Counted from the first letter of the stretch, positions 35,485-44,340 are shown. The stretch: DNA of 64,000 bases from Deltaproteobacteria bacterium (GCA_003235365.1 QJWJ01000050.1:1-64000), one strand, 5' to 3'. Made by a program: numbers and translations. Notes: generated by a model from the letters alone, not told the origin.

Positions 35485-36304
35485 GTGCGGAGAGCGTGTC
35501 ATAGTGCTCTCGAGTGGTTGCGGGGTCGGGGGGCTCGTCCGCCTCGATGTGAATCGTGGCGACGATCGATTCGAGCACTCGCAAGCGTTCGTCGAGCGCG
35601 TCTGCGTCGACCAAGCTGATACTGTCGAACTGCACGGTGATGTTGCTTGAAGCGATGAACGTCGTCGAGTGGATAGGGGTGTACTGAGGCGCGGCCGGGT
35701 CGACGGGGCATTCCCCGCACAGCGCGGTTGTGTCGACGTACTGGCGATACAGAGCGATCCAGCCGTCGATGATGGTCGGTCGCGCGATGTCATCGGGGCC
35801 TTGGCACGTGCTCGAACCCGTGAGAGTCATGATCGCGCGTTCTTGCGTTTGTGGACGCGCGTTTACCGAGAACCGTGCGTCGGGCGCGTTCTCTTGGACG
35901 AAGTCACAGCGCACCTCGACGTTGCAGGCTTCGTCCTGCAACTGCCAATCGGCGGGGTGGCAAAGCTCGATCGGGCCCAATTCGCGCAAGGTCCAATCGC
36001 TTGGACACGTTGCGATCGGCGGGAGGTCTTCCGGGAGGTCCGCCGGTCCCGTTTCGGGTTCACGCGTTGTCGCGGTTGCCTCAGGCGGTGAAGGCGGTGC
36101 CCTATCGACCGGAGTTTCAGGCGTTTGGGGCGCGGGAAGCGCCTCGGCGGAAGGCTCGGGGGCCTCATCGAATGGCACGGTTGTTCCAGCCGGCGGCGCT
36201 TCGCCGTTGTCGTCGGTTGCCCCGCCGCAGCCGGCGACCAATGGCATGCCGGCCATCAGCAGGCTCGCGCACCATCTAGAGCACCGATCCGCTTGCCTGT
36301 GCAC
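35471..36304 (-). CDS. Lipoprotein of unknown function
   Basis: A 277-residue predicted lipoprotein. A GTG at 36304 gives a basic N-region and a lipobox MAGMPLVAGCGG; the open frame upstream runs through a dispersed repeat and is not coding. A Pro/Glu/Ala-rich linker (~60 residues) is followed by a domain of about 180 residues with six or more Cys (CPSDWTLRELGPIELCHPAD, CNVEVRCDF, CGECPVD) and a conserved-looking FIASSNITVQFDSI. The layout recalls PsbP/MOG1-like lipoproteins, which I cannot verify. It overlaps the beta-helix gene end to end. Confidence 0.7.
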   Translation of the reverse strand: MHRQADRCSRWCASLLMAGMPLVAGCGGATDDNGEAPPAGTTVPFDEAPEPSAEALPAPQTPETPVDRAPPSPPEATATTREPETGPADLPEDLPPIATCPSDWTLRELGPIELCHPADWQLQDEACNVEVRCDFVQENAPDARFSVNARPQTQERAIMTLTGSSTCQGPDDIARPTIIDGWIALYRQYVDTTALCGECPVDPAAPQYTPIHSTTFIASSNITVQFDSISLVDADALDERLRVLESIVATIHIEADEPPDPATTREHYDTLSALMCP

Positions 36305-36395
36305 GGAGATGCCCCGAAAAATCGCCCTAGGATGGGTGAGGGCGTTTGTCGGGGCCGCGTTCGGGCACTGTTGCTCGCCGCTCGGTGTTCTAGGT

Positions 36396-36435
36396 TGTTG
36401 ATTTGTCGCGGCAATCAAACTGATTGCCGCTCTGG
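36396..36435 (-). repeat. Dispersed ~40-bp palindromic element, copy R3
   Basis: Read on the minus strand it has AGAGCGGCAATCAGTTTGAT, then TGCCGCGACAAATCAAC. GGCAATCA pairs with TGATTGCC perfectly. It lies about 90 bp upstream of the lipoprotein start. Confidence 0.65.
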
Positions 36436-36460
36436 CTGTTCGCATCTGGGTCAGTCTAGC

Positions 36461-36715
36461 TGGGCCGACCGCATTCTCCAGCCTGTCCGACGCTGGGTCG
36501 AAGAAAGCGTATTCCCCGAGTATACGCCGCGGCTATGCCTAGAGCTGGTACGCGAGGCCGGGGACCGGTTCGCCGCTTCGCCCGCTGCCGTTGTCGCTGC
36601 TGGCAACGAATTGGGACTACTCGGTCCTGGTGTACATGTGACTGAGGACGCTTCGCGCGCAAGCTTCAAGTGGTACATCAGACTCGGAGCTCCAAGGGGA
36701 GTCGGCAGGGCGTGA
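36461..36715 (+). pseudogene. Possible protein-coding remnant
   Basis: The plus-strand frame ending at 36715 reads like a real protein C terminus (RRWVEESVFPEYTPRLCLEL, AGDRFAASPAAVVAAGNELG, SRASFKWYIRLGAPRG) but has no start or plausible N terminus; upstream the frame enters the R3 element. No family is recognised. It may be the tail of a gene cut by the element's arrival or by deletion. Confidence 0.3.
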
Positions 36716-37104
36716 ACATTCAAAAGAGTCCAGCGGCGGGGCCACAGAGACTGGCTCGGGCCGATGCTCTCATTGGGTCAGGGCTGACTTGATCCGGTTA
36801 GATTGTCATGGGCGGATTAACCATGCAGTTTGGGTGTGGATTCTCGTGTGGCTCCCCTGATTCCGTCTGGGTGACCTCAGCGTTGTGAGCATCGAAGCGT
36901 CCGAGTGAAGTGGTTTACATTTGATTCGAGCGGTTTGTTGCCATGGCGCTTGGGTTTGCGCTCTTCATGCGTGCATGGTGTCGCGGACGTTCCGGTGCTC
37001 GTTTCTGCCGGGTGCCACCAGGCGAACGTCGACGGCAGTGAACGCACGTGGTCTTCTTCTTACGCAACTTGGCGGTGTCCGGTATCGAGCGAACGCCCAA
37101 CTCG

Positions 37105-37146
37105 TCTAGAGCAGCAATCAGGTTGATTGCTGCGACGAATCAAACT
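37105..37146 (+). repeat. Dispersed ~40-bp palindromic element, copy R4
   Basis: TCTAGAGCAGCAATCAGGTT is followed by GATTGCTGCGACGAATCAAA and CTAG. The arms AGCAATCA and TGATTGCT differ from R2 and R3 at the first and last base in a way that keeps pairing. It lies about 45 bp before the cytochrome gene start. Confidence 0.65.
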
Positions 37147-37191
37147 AGTTGGCGGCGTCGAGCTTCGTCTCGGCGAGGCAGACGTATCGAA

Positions 37192-39054
37192 TTGACCGTT
37201 GGCTTCGTGCTGGATTGGGTGATGGTTCTAGTCGTTGGGGGATGGGTGAGTCCTGCGGCAGCACAGAGCAACGAGGATGCCGGATTGGGCGCGAACCCGT
37301 TCGCACTGCCAGGCACCCAACCAGGGGAGCTCTCATTGGATTTCAGATCGCCGGACGTTTGTCTCGATTGTCACGGCGAATACGCCAGCTACGCCGCTAA
37401 CGAAACGTGGGGCGGTTCGATGATGGCGAACGCGGCGCGTGACCCTTTGTTTCATGCCGCGTTGGCGATAGCCAATCAGGATGACCCCCGTTCGGGGGAC
37501 CTCTGCGTTCGCTGTCATTCTCCCCGAGCGTGGCTGTTCGGTAGATCGACTCCGGCTGAACTGAGCAATCTCGAACCCGACGACTACGAGAGCGTTCAGT
37601 GCGACTTCTGTCACCGCTTGGTCGTCGATGAGTCCGGATCGGAGCCCCGCATCGGCAACGCACAGTACACCGTTGCCGACGACTACGTTCGGCGGGGCAC
37701 TCTGACGGATTCGGTGTCGCGGCACGACTGGGAACTGTCCGAGTATCACGGGCAGAGTGAGCTGTGTGGCTTGTGTCACGACGTATCCAATCCGGCCCAG
37801 GGCGGCTTTGCGATCGAGCGTACGTACACTGAGTGGCAACGTTCGGCGTATCCGAGTGAGGGTCAGACCTGCCAGCGCTGTCACATGCCCGAAGTGGAGG
37901 GGTTCGCCGCTGGCGCGAGAAACCTACCGACTCGCAGGGTGCACGAACACGGCTTCGTGGGCGGCAATGCGTGGATACCGCTCGTCATTGCTTCCGAACA
38001 TCCCGAGCTCGAGCGTGGCGACCAGTTCGCCGCCACCGCCGCTGCGGCTGAGGTGATGCTTTCCGACGCGGCGACACTCTCGATTGAATCGCCCGTCGCG
38101 ACCGAGTCGGAACTGAGCTTCGCCGTTCGGGTGCAGAACCACACCGGGCACAAGTTGCCGACGGGCTACCCCGAGGGTCGTCTGTGCTGGCTAGAGGTGA
38201 TCGTCCAAGACAGCCGTGGCCGCGTCGTGCTGCATTCGGGCTCGTACGATTCCGAGGCGGGGCAGCGTGCTTGGGACGCGCAGCTGAGAACCTATGAAGT
38301 GGCACTTGCCGCGCGCGGTGTCGAGGGGTTTCACTTTGTCCTGCAGAACGAGGTGGTCGAAGACACGCGCATCCCCCCCCGCGGCTTCCGACCGACCGCA
38401 GATACGATCCCCGTCGGCCGCTCCTACGAGAACCAGGGGACCGAACAAGATCCGGTGTTGGCGCACTGGGATACCGCACCGTACACGGCTCAGTTGAGCG
38501 ACGCGTTCGAGGCTCCCTTCGTGATCCGTGCACGCATGTGGTACCAGACGGCTTCGCGGCAATACGTCGAGTTTCTGCGAGACGAGAACAGGACCGACGA
38601 CGCGGGCGAGCGGATGTTCGAGCTTTGGCTCGAACATGGGAAATCATCGCCGGTATTGATGGCGGAAACGGAGCTCGAAGTCGGGAGCCGTCACCGCGAG
38701 GGGGCGGAGGCGGGGCCCGACGGTGCCGCCGGCCACGACGGGGGAGCCGACCAGTCGCCGGATGGCGCCGTTGACGCGAGTTTCCACTTGGACGCCGCGG
38801 CTCGTCACTCGAATCCGAGTGATGCATCTGATGCGTCACTCGATGCCGCCACGGCAGAAGACGCCACAAGTTCGGCGAGCGTGGTGACCTCGCGTGATGG
38901 GGGAGGTGCCGGTCGACCACGGACGCAGTCGACGGGTTGCGGGTGCGCGAGCGTTGGTGCCGGGCGGGGTCCCGTCGGGGTTGCTTGGCTTGCACTCGCT
39001 GGATTGTTTCTTTCGATGTTTACTTTGCGCACAACCACAGACCTTAGGAGATGA
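37192..39054 (+). CDS. Five-heme c-type cytochrome with MYXO-CTERM tail
   Basis: A protein of about 620 residues. A signal peptide ends GGWVSPAAAQS. Five CXXCH motifs (CLDCH near residue 57, CVRCH, CDFCH, CGLCH, CQRCH near 230) lie in the N-terminal third and resemble cytochrome c554-type multiheme proteins. A beta-sandwich-like middle (HTGHKLPTGYPEGRLCWLEV) follows, then a Gly/Asp/Ala linker and a MYXO-CTERM tail (GCGCASVGAG, hydrophobic helix, Arg-rich end), so it should be cell-surface anchored. A TTG at 37192 is my best start; a GTG at 37207 is possible. The two-heme lipoprotein gene begins 6 bp downstream. Confidence 0.85.
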   Translation: MTVGFVLDWVMVLVVGGWVSPAAAQSNEDAGLGANPFALPGTQPGELSLDFRSPDVCLDCHGEYASYAANETWGGSMMANAARDPLFHAALAIANQDDPRSGDLCVRCHSPRAWLFGRSTPAELSNLEPDDYESVQCDFCHRLVVDESGSEPRIGNAQYTVADDYVRRGTLTDSVSRHDWELSEYHGQSELCGLCHDVSNPAQGGFAIERTYTEWQRSAYPSEGQTCQRCHMPEVEGFAAGARNLPTRRVHEHGFVGGNAWIPLVIASEHPELERGDQFAATAAAAEVMLSDAATLSIESPVATESELSFAVRVQNHTGHKLPTGYPEGRLCWLEVIVQDSRGRVVLHSGSYDSEAGQRAWDAQLRTYEVALAARGVEGFHFVLQNEVVEDTRIPPRGFRPTADTIPVGRSYENQGTEQDPVLAHWDTAPYTAQLSDAFEAPFVIRARMWYQTASRQYVEFLRDENRTDDAGERMFELWLEHGKSSPVLMAETELEVGSRHREGAEAGPDGAAGHDGGADQSPDGAVDASFHLDAAARHSNPSDASDASLDAATAEDATSSASVVTSRDGGGAGRPRTQSTGCGCASVGAGRGPVGVAWLALAGLFLSMFTLRTTTDLRR

Positions 39055-39060
39055 ACTGGC

Positions 39061-40302
39061 ATGCATATCAATCACAAATCACGGCTAATACCGCTCGTGT
39101 TGCTGGCTTTGGCCGGTACATACGGTTGCGGTGACGATGACGGCGGCTCGGACACCGACATGATGGACTCGGGGACCGACGATACGGGTACTGACGACAC
39201 CGACGACACGGGTACTGACGATACCGACGATACGGGTACTGACGACACCGACGACACGGGTACTGACGACACAGTCACCGACGACACCGACACGGACGAC
39301 GGAGGTGACGAGGATAGCGGCGCACCGACGGATGACGCTGGCGCGGAGCCCGAAGACGCTGGTGCGGATGATGCCGGCATGGACGACAGCGACGCCGGTC
39401 CCGACTCAGGGATGGGGGATGTCGATGGCGGAGGCATCGAAGCGATCGCTCTGTGCGCAGGCATGTCTGGCACTGCGCTCGAGGAGTGCGGAGGCTACAT
39501 CGTCAATACGGTGGCGCACTGTGGCGGGTGTCACGCCGAGGACCTGTCTGGTCAAGAAGTGCGCGGCTCCTTCGCGCCGAACCTGACCAACGATGCGACG
39601 GGCTTGGCCGATTGGACCGATGACGAGATCAAGGAAGCCTTCCTCAACGGCGTGCGGCCCGACGGAGAAGCACTAGGTCCGGCGATGCCCTACCGCTTCT
39701 TGCACAACATGGCCGGCGCTGACGCCGATGCGATCGTCGCGTACCTGCGGACAGTGCCGGGCATCGATAACCCGTTCCCGGGTCTGCAGAATCCAGATGG
39801 GGGGGCTCCGTTGCCACGTCCCGAGGTGGATGCGCCAGCGCCTCCGTTTGACGTGGCGAATCTGCCGGCGACGTCGCTCGACCCCTCGGATTCGGACTAC
39901 GCGGCCGCCATGCGCGGTCAGTACATCGTCGGCTACATGGGGGTCTGCATCGATTGCCACACGCCGCGAGAGAACAACCAAATGGATCTCGCCAACCTGC
40001 TCACCGGAGGTCGCGGGTTTGGCCCACCACCCAATCCGCCGACGTCCTCCAACCTGACACCGCACGCCGACGGTTTGGCGGGCTGGACGGCACAGATGGT
40101 TCGGACCGCGTTGATCGAAGGGACGGACGACGAGGGATTGCCGCTGTGCGCACCGATGCCCGCCGGGCCCGACGGCGCCCTGGCGGACTTGAGTGAAGCT
40201 GACGCGCTGGCTATCGGTCAGTATCTCACGACGATCCCGCCGAAGGCGAACCCGAGCGGTCAACCCTATCCGCAGTGCCCACTGCCCGACGCGGGACCGT
40301 AA
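39061..40302 (+). CDS. Two-heme c-type cytochrome lipoprotein
   Basis: A 413-residue lipoprotein, signal ending LALAGTYGCGDDD. Residues ~25-115 are an extreme Asp/Thr/Gly linker, including tandem DDTDDTGT. The rest holds two cytochrome c domains with CGGCH (in VAHCGGCHAEDL) and CIDCH (in MGVCIDCHTPRENN), and possible distal Met ligands in GPAMPYRF and LCAPMPAGP, as in the diheme CccA/gluconate-dehydrogenase-like cytochromes. It probably passes electrons between the envelope and the five-heme surface protein encoded 6 bp upstream. Start is the ATG at 39061, right after GGAGATG. Confidence 0.87.
   Translation: MHINHKSRLIPLVLLALAGTYGCGDDDGGSDTDMMDSGTDDTGTDDTDDTGTDDTDDTGTDDTDDTGTDDTVTDDTDTDDGGDEDSGAPTDDAGAEPEDAGADDAGMDDSDAGPDSGMGDVDGGGIEAIALCAGMSGTALEECGGYIVNTVAHCGGCHAEDLSGQEVRGSFAPNLTNDATGLADWTDDEIKEAFLNGVRPDGEALGPAMPYRFLHNMAGADADAIVAYLRTVPGIDNPFPGLQNPDGGAPLPRPEVDAPAPPFDVANLPATSLDPSDSDYAAAMRGQYIVGYMGVCIDCHTPRENNQMDLANLLTGGRGFGPPPNPPTSSNLTPHADGLAGWTAQMVRTALIEGTDDEGLPLCAPMPAGPDGALADLSEADALAIGQYLTTIPPKANPSGQPYPQCPLPDAGP
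39193..39264 (+). repeat. Tandem 24-bp coding repeat (three units)
   Basis: Units at 39193-39216, 39217-39240 and 39241-39264 each encode DDTDDTGT. The first and third are identical and the second differs only by synonymous C/T changes. A partial unit precedes them. Slippage here would change linker length without a frameshift. Confidence 0.8.
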
Positions 40303-40306
40303 ACCT

Positions 40307-40339
40307 AAGCCGATGGGTGCGGGGCCGATGTTTCGGCTT
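40307..40339 (+). terminator. Candidate hairpin after the cytochrome pair
   Basis: AAGCCGA (40307-40313) and TCGGCTT (40333-40339) form a perfect 7-bp stem with a 19-nt loop, 5 bp after the cytochrome stop codon. No T tract follows. Confidence 0.35.
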
Positions 40340-40665
40340 CGCACTCTCTGTTCGGCGCATCAGGGCACCAGTGGTGTCAATGCGCTGGATTGCCCTGAGC
40401 CATGCACGCCTACGTGTTCTCACGACCTGCGAGCATCGCGTACAACCGAAGCGCCTTCTGGCGAATCGCCCCGGATCGGCGATGGGTGGAGTGTCCGGGG
40501 GGTACAGCCGTGTGCCAATCAGGACGACCGTCCGCTTCAGTCACCGGTCGCACGCAGAGTCTGATTGCACGCCTCGGATCTCGCGTCAGAGTTCTCAGCG
40601 GGGAACTTGTTGCAGGCGAGTAGCGGTGGATTGCCGCATTCCGGTCTGCGTTTCGAGGGGGAAGA

Positions 40666-40896
40666 ATGGAAATCGTTTCACACCAGTGGCTGGAGTTGAT
40701 CCGGTGCTTGCCGCCGCCGTCGCGTCCCAGTGCGCGTTCGTTTCTCGAAGCCTTGCGTTCGGAACCGGATGCGGCTGACGGGTCGCGGATGCGTCGACCT
40801 GTCGTGCGCTACTTTGGTGCGCCGCGCCGTGTGCGCCGCCCGTCGGAACTCGGGCTGGACCGCTCGGCGCGCGATTCCAAAGACGGCGAGGGATAG
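40666..40896 (+). CDS. Possible small hypothetical protein
   Basis: A 76-residue frame with a good ribosome-binding-like stretch (GAGGGGGAAGA) immediately before the ATG and third-position GC near 72 percent. The product is basic and Arg/Ser/Pro-rich after residue 20, with no signal peptide, helix or known motif. I do not recognise it and it could be spurious. Confidence 0.3.
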   Translation: MEIVSHQWLELIRCLPPPSRPSARSFLEALRSEPDAADGSRMRRPVVRYFGAPRRVRRPSELGLDRSARDSKDGEG

Positions 40897-41100
40897 CCTG
40901 TCCTACACACGGCGAGCCGCGTGCCGAATGCTTGTCCCAGCAAGACACGCCCTGCCGATGGGCGGTCAGTAGCGGCAGTTCCACGTATCGGTAGGGAGTT
41001 CGGTGCTCGGGGGGCATCTCCGATCTCGTCGTGGGCGGCGGTCCTACGCCCGCTCAGGGGGTCGTCTTGCGGAACCCGCGGGGGCAGAATAGGGTGCCTC

Positions 41101-42096
41101 ATGCTCAGCGATCCCACGTGCGCCGTGTGTGGCCAGCGAGCCTGGGACGATCTCGAAACCAAGGTCTACGAGAAATCAGACGGCCCACGGCTGGAGCCGT
41201 ACCTGCGCAGTCGGTTCGAGATCTTGTTTGGGACGTGGTTCGCCGGCCAGAGCCGAGCAACCATCGTCGTGCAGAACTGCCGCAACTGTGGGTTCGTTGC
41301 GTTTGCGCCGCGCCCCGAGGAGGACGACATTCGTGCCAAGTACGAGATGTCGCTCACGTTGCCGCGCAGCCGCGCCGTGCGACCTCCCGACAATCTGAGC
41401 GACGAACGGCGCAGCCGTCGACTGGCTGCGGAGCTGAGCTCCGTGTTGAGGCCGGGGTCTGCCGTGCTGGATGTCGGCGGGGGCGACGGCCGCCTCATGT
41501 CGCCGCTGGTGACCGCCGGTCACCGTGCTTTCGTCGTGGACTTCAAGACTGAACCGGTCGCCGGCGTGACCCGACTCGGTGCGACCGTCGACGAACTCGC
41601 ACCCGAGTCCCGCTTCGACGTCATGGTGTTGTCCCACGTGTTGGAGCACGTTGCCGAGCCGCTGACACTCCTGCAACAACTGCACAATCACCTCGACGAC
41701 GCTGGTCACCTGCTGGTCGAGGTGCCGATGGAACTGTACCGCCGGGTTCCGCCGCGCCGCGAGCCGTTGACGCACATCAACTACTTCCACACCGAGAGTC
41801 TGCGTGCCGTCCTGATGCGTGCCGGCTTGCTCCCACTCCAATGCCGGTTCGGCTGGCACTACACGGAGAAGCAAATCGTCGTGCGCGCGTTGTGCAAGAA
41901 GGGCGAGCCGACGATCTACGACAACTCCCGCGGACCTCAGCTGACGCGAGCCTTGGTAGCGGGCGATCCGCGCGCTCTCATTTCGTTGCTGGAAGCGGAG
42001 CGCCGTCGCACGGTGAGGGCCGTGGCAAGATACGGTGCGCGACGTGGCCGAGGTGCAATTCGCGCCGTACTCGGGCGGATCGGGCGGGCTGGCTGA
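41101..42096 (+). CDS. Class I SAM-dependent methyltransferase with N-terminal zinc-ribbon-like Cys pairs
   Basis: A 331-residue cytosolic enzyme. Cys pairs CAVC (residue 6) and CRNCG (near 60) suggest a zinc ribbon. The methyltransferase core begins with motif I VLDVGGGDGRLMSP near residue 121, then VMVLSHVLEHVAEPLTLLQQ and LLVEVPMELYRRVPP, the C-terminal part reading HINYFHTESLRAVLMRAGLL. This combination is common in enzymes that methylate sugars or lipids in surface-polysaccharide clusters. The ATG at 41101 is chosen because it starts directly at the Cys-pair domain. Confidence 0.85.
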   Translation: MLSDPTCAVCGQRAWDDLETKVYEKSDGPRLEPYLRSRFEILFGTWFAGQSRATIVVQNCRNCGFVAFAPRPEEDDIRAKYEMSLTLPRSRAVRPPDNLSDERRSRRLAAELSSVLRPGSAVLDVGGGDGRLMSPLVTAGHRAFVVDFKTEPVAGVTRLGATVDELAPESRFDVMVLSHVLEHVAEPLTLLQQLHNHLDDAGHLLVEVPMELYRRVPPRREPLTHINYFHTESLRAVLMRAGLLPLQCRFGWHYTEKQIVVRALCKKGEPTIYDNSRGPQLTRALVAGDPRALISLLEAERRRTVRAVARYGARRGRGAIRAVLGRIGRAG

Positions 42097-42220
42097 CGCC
42101 CAGTTCGAGCGATGGGCGAATTGGGTGAACGTTTACCTGGGGCGATCACTCGGGCTCGCTGCCCCACGGCCTTGTTGGGTCGAGACGCGGAGCCTCGCGG
42201 CTGCCCGCGTCTCGACCTTT

Positions 42221-42262
42221 GGCGTTTGATTCGTCGCAGCAATCAACCCCATTAGGCTCCCG
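42221..42262 (-). repeat. Dispersed ~40-bp palindromic element, copy R5
   Basis: On the minus strand it reads GGGAGCCTAATGGGGTTGAT, then TGCTGCGACGAATCAAACGCC. The left arm is degraded but the right half is almost identical to R4. It overlaps the TAA stop of the pirin gene and lies between convergent genes. Confidence 0.6.
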
Positions 42263-43145
42263 GCAACGGCACGAACTCGTCGTCGTCCCCGGGGATGGTC
42301 GGGAAACGACGGTCGTTCCAGTTGCGCTTGGCCTGCTCGATCCGCTCCTGCGACGACGCGACGAAGTTCCAGTCCATCAAGCGCGGGCCGACAGGCGATC
42401 CGCCCAACACCACGAAGTGACATCGCGTGTGGGCGGTGACCGATGCCTGCGTCACGCGTGACTCGAACACGACGAGCTGGGGCGCCGTGAATGTTTCGGA
42501 GCCAACGATCAACGTGCCGTCGATCAGGTAAATTGCGAGTTCGGGCGTGTCGGGTAGCGTCAACTGACGGTCCTGTTCCAGCATCGCTTGCGCATAGAGC
42601 GTTGGCGACAGCACGGTGACGGGTGATCGGAGCCCGAACCCTTCACCCACCAGCAGGTTTACCTGAACCCCTGGGCGCTCCAGAGATGGCAGCGCCCTCG
42701 CCGCGTAGTGCTCGAAGCGGGGCTCGCAGTTCTCTTCTGCGTCGGGGAGGGCGACCCAGAGTTGCAGCCCATGCACGGTTTGGCCAGCTTGAAGCGTGGA
42801 CATCGGTGTGCGTTCGGAGTGCACGATGCCTCGGCCCGCCACCATCCAGTTCACGTCGCCTGGCGCGATGATCTGGTCGGAACCGAGACTGTCCCGGTGC
42901 CTCAGAGCTCCGTCGAACAGAAAGCTCAACGTGGCCAGACCGATGTGCGGGTGGGGCAGGACGTCGGCGCGCTGTCCCGGTGCGAGAACGGTCGGCCCCA
43001 TGTGGTCGAGAAACACGAAGGGTCCGACGTTGCGGCAACGGATCCTCGGCAGCGCGCGACGCACCGTTAGCCCGCCAACGCTGGTCAGCTTCGGCTCGAG
43101 TGCCACACGCACGAAACTGCCTCGAGTTTGGGTGTCGTCACTCAC
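42252..43145 (-). CDS. Pirin family protein
   Basis: A 297-residue double-cupin protein. The N-terminal cupin carries the pirin metal-ligand motif HPHIGLATLSFLFDG and the later His/Glu in GIVHSERTP. The C-terminal part contains the Pirin_C-like LAIYLIDGTLIVG and WNFVASSQERIEQAKRNW. Bacterial pirins act as quercetinases or as redox and metabolic regulators. A GTG at 43145 (SDDTQTRGSFVRV) is the likely start, because the upstream frame gives a Cys/Arg-rich stretch alien to the family. Its stop codon lies within element R5. Confidence 0.87.
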   Translation of the reverse strand: MSDDTQTRGSFVRVALEPKLTSVGGLTVRRALPRIRCRNVGPFVFLDHMGPTVLAPGQRADVLPHPHIGLATLSFLFDGALRHRDSLGSDQIIAPGDVNWMVAGRGIVHSERTPMSTLQAGQTVHGLQLWVALPDAEENCEPRFEHYAARALPSLERPGVQVNLLVGEGFGLRSPVTVLSPTLYAQAMLEQDRQLTLPDTPELAIYLIDGTLIVGSETFTAPQLVVFESRVTQASVTAHTRCHFVVLGGSPVGPRLMDWNFVASSQERIEQAKRNWNDRRFPTIPGDDDEFVPLPGA

Positions 43146-43548
43146 GCGGAAGCCTTCGGTTGGGGCGCTGCGGCGGTTCGACGTCAAAGCGCGGCGAACC
43201 CGCTCCGACCCGTAGCGGCGCGCCGGGCACGGGGCAAGTTCGAGATGGGCAGAACAGTGACTCTGTACGGGCGGCTCGGTGAGGCGTTGCACGACGGCGT
43301 GTCTCAGAACTCGTGAGCGAAGGCGTCGGAGCGTCGGCCGGGTGCGGCCTCCAAAAAAGCAGTGAGATCTTCAGTACAAGCCGTGCCGACCACGGAACGC
43401 TCGAGTTTGCGCGCATACGTTCCGACCCCTTGTGGGTTCTGGAAGAATCTGGCTCCATCGCCGACCCCACAGCATACTCTCGATCGATGCTTGCATATCT
43501 TACCGGTACCCCAAGCCGGCATGGCCACCTGTCCATCCGGGGGGCGAT
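43146..43548. other. Intergenic region between pirin and permease genes
   Basis: This divergent gap of 400 bp should hold both promoters. Plus-strand open frames occur in it but lack family features or good coding character. Nothing else is recognised. Confidence 0.35.
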
Positions 43549-44340
43549 TTGACCGGCGGCTGGTCTGAACTCGCGCGGGGCTACTTCACCCAGCGCATGG
43601 TGGTTCGCGCCCTCGTGCTGCGCGAGATCCGCACGCGGTTCGGCACGGATCACTTCGGCTACATCTGGGCGTTGACTGGTCCGGCCACGATGGTCCTGAT
43701 GTTCGCAGCGATGCACGCCCTGGTTGGCCGCGCCGGAGCCAACGAGGATCTAATCGGGTTTCTGACGACTGGACTGCTCGGATTCATGTTCTTTCGTGAA
43801 GTCACGTCGCGCTGCGCGTCTGCGATTGACGCCAACCGAGCCCTGCTGTTCTACCCTCAAGTCAGGCCTTTCGATTTGATCATCGCCCGTTCCCAGCTCG
43901 AGGTGGCGACGCTGGCCGTGGTTTTCGTATTGTTGATGGGGGGTAATGCGCTCTGGACCCAGCAGCTGCACGTCGATAACCCGCTGGGCGTATTGCTCGG
44001 CTTGGGCCTCTCAGCGGCGTTGGGTGTAGGACTGGGGTTGAATCTGTGCTGGCTGAGCCTCTATTCGCCCTCCATCGATCGCATCGTGAACATCTTGCTT
44101 CGCCCGATGTTTTGGATCTCGGGCGTCTTCTATTCGGTCAACAATTTGCCGTCTCAGGCCCGCGATCTGTTGCTGCTCAACCCGGTTCTGCATTGCGTGG
44201 AGCTGACGCGGGACGGCTGGTTCGTGGACTACACGAGCCACTACGCTGACCCGTACTACCCGCTCGCTTGGATCATTGGGTTCTTCAGCCTCGGGCTCGT
44301 CCTCGAGCGGGTGGCGCGCCGTCGCATCGAGGTCGTCTGA
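43549..44340 (+). CDS. Polysaccharide-export type ABC-2 permease (KpsM-like), without adjacent ATPase
   Basis: A 263-residue inner-membrane protein. The N-terminal cytosolic helix contains the family signature ALVLREIRTRFGTDHFGYIW, followed by about six helices, with MFWISGVFYSVNNLP and LLLNPVLHCVELTRDGWF typical of capsule and O-antigen exporters. A TTG at 43549 gives the expected ~20 residues before this helix; the first ATG (43597) would cut into it. No KpsT-like ATPase lies next to it in this window, so it must pair with one encoded elsewhere or be non-functional. Confidence 0.83.
   Translation: MTGGWSELARGYFTQRMVVRALVLREIRTRFGTDHFGYIWALTGPATMVLMFAAMHALVGRAGANEDLIGFLTTGLLGFMFFREVTSRCASAIDANRALLFYPQVRPFDLIIARSQLEVATLAVVFVLLMGGNALWTQQLHVDNPLGVLLGLGLSAALGVGLGLNLCWLSLYSPSIDRIVNILLRPMFWISGVFYSVNNLPSQARDLLLLNPVLHCVELTRDGWFVDYTSHYADPYYPLAWIIGFFSLGLVLERVARRRIEVV

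Larger units (their letters stand above)
36305..37191. other. Low-density region with two dispersed elements and a possible gene remnant
   Basis: This gap contains element copies R3 and R4 and a stretch (36461-36715) that reads like degraded coding sequence on the plus strand. GG TTA and TAACC form a short inverted pair near 36797-36822. Base composition is lower in GC than the neighbours in 36780-37120. No intact gene is recognised. Confidence 0.5.
40303..41100. other. Sparse region between cytochromes and methyltransferase
   Basis: Apart from the hairpin at its left end and one possible 76-residue frame (40666-40896), I see no gene here. No repeat or RNA could be named. Confidence 0.4.

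Noticed and set aside
43313..43552. A 79-residue plus-strand frame before the KpsM-like permease
   Set aside because: No motif, poor ribosome-binding site and overlap with the permease start.
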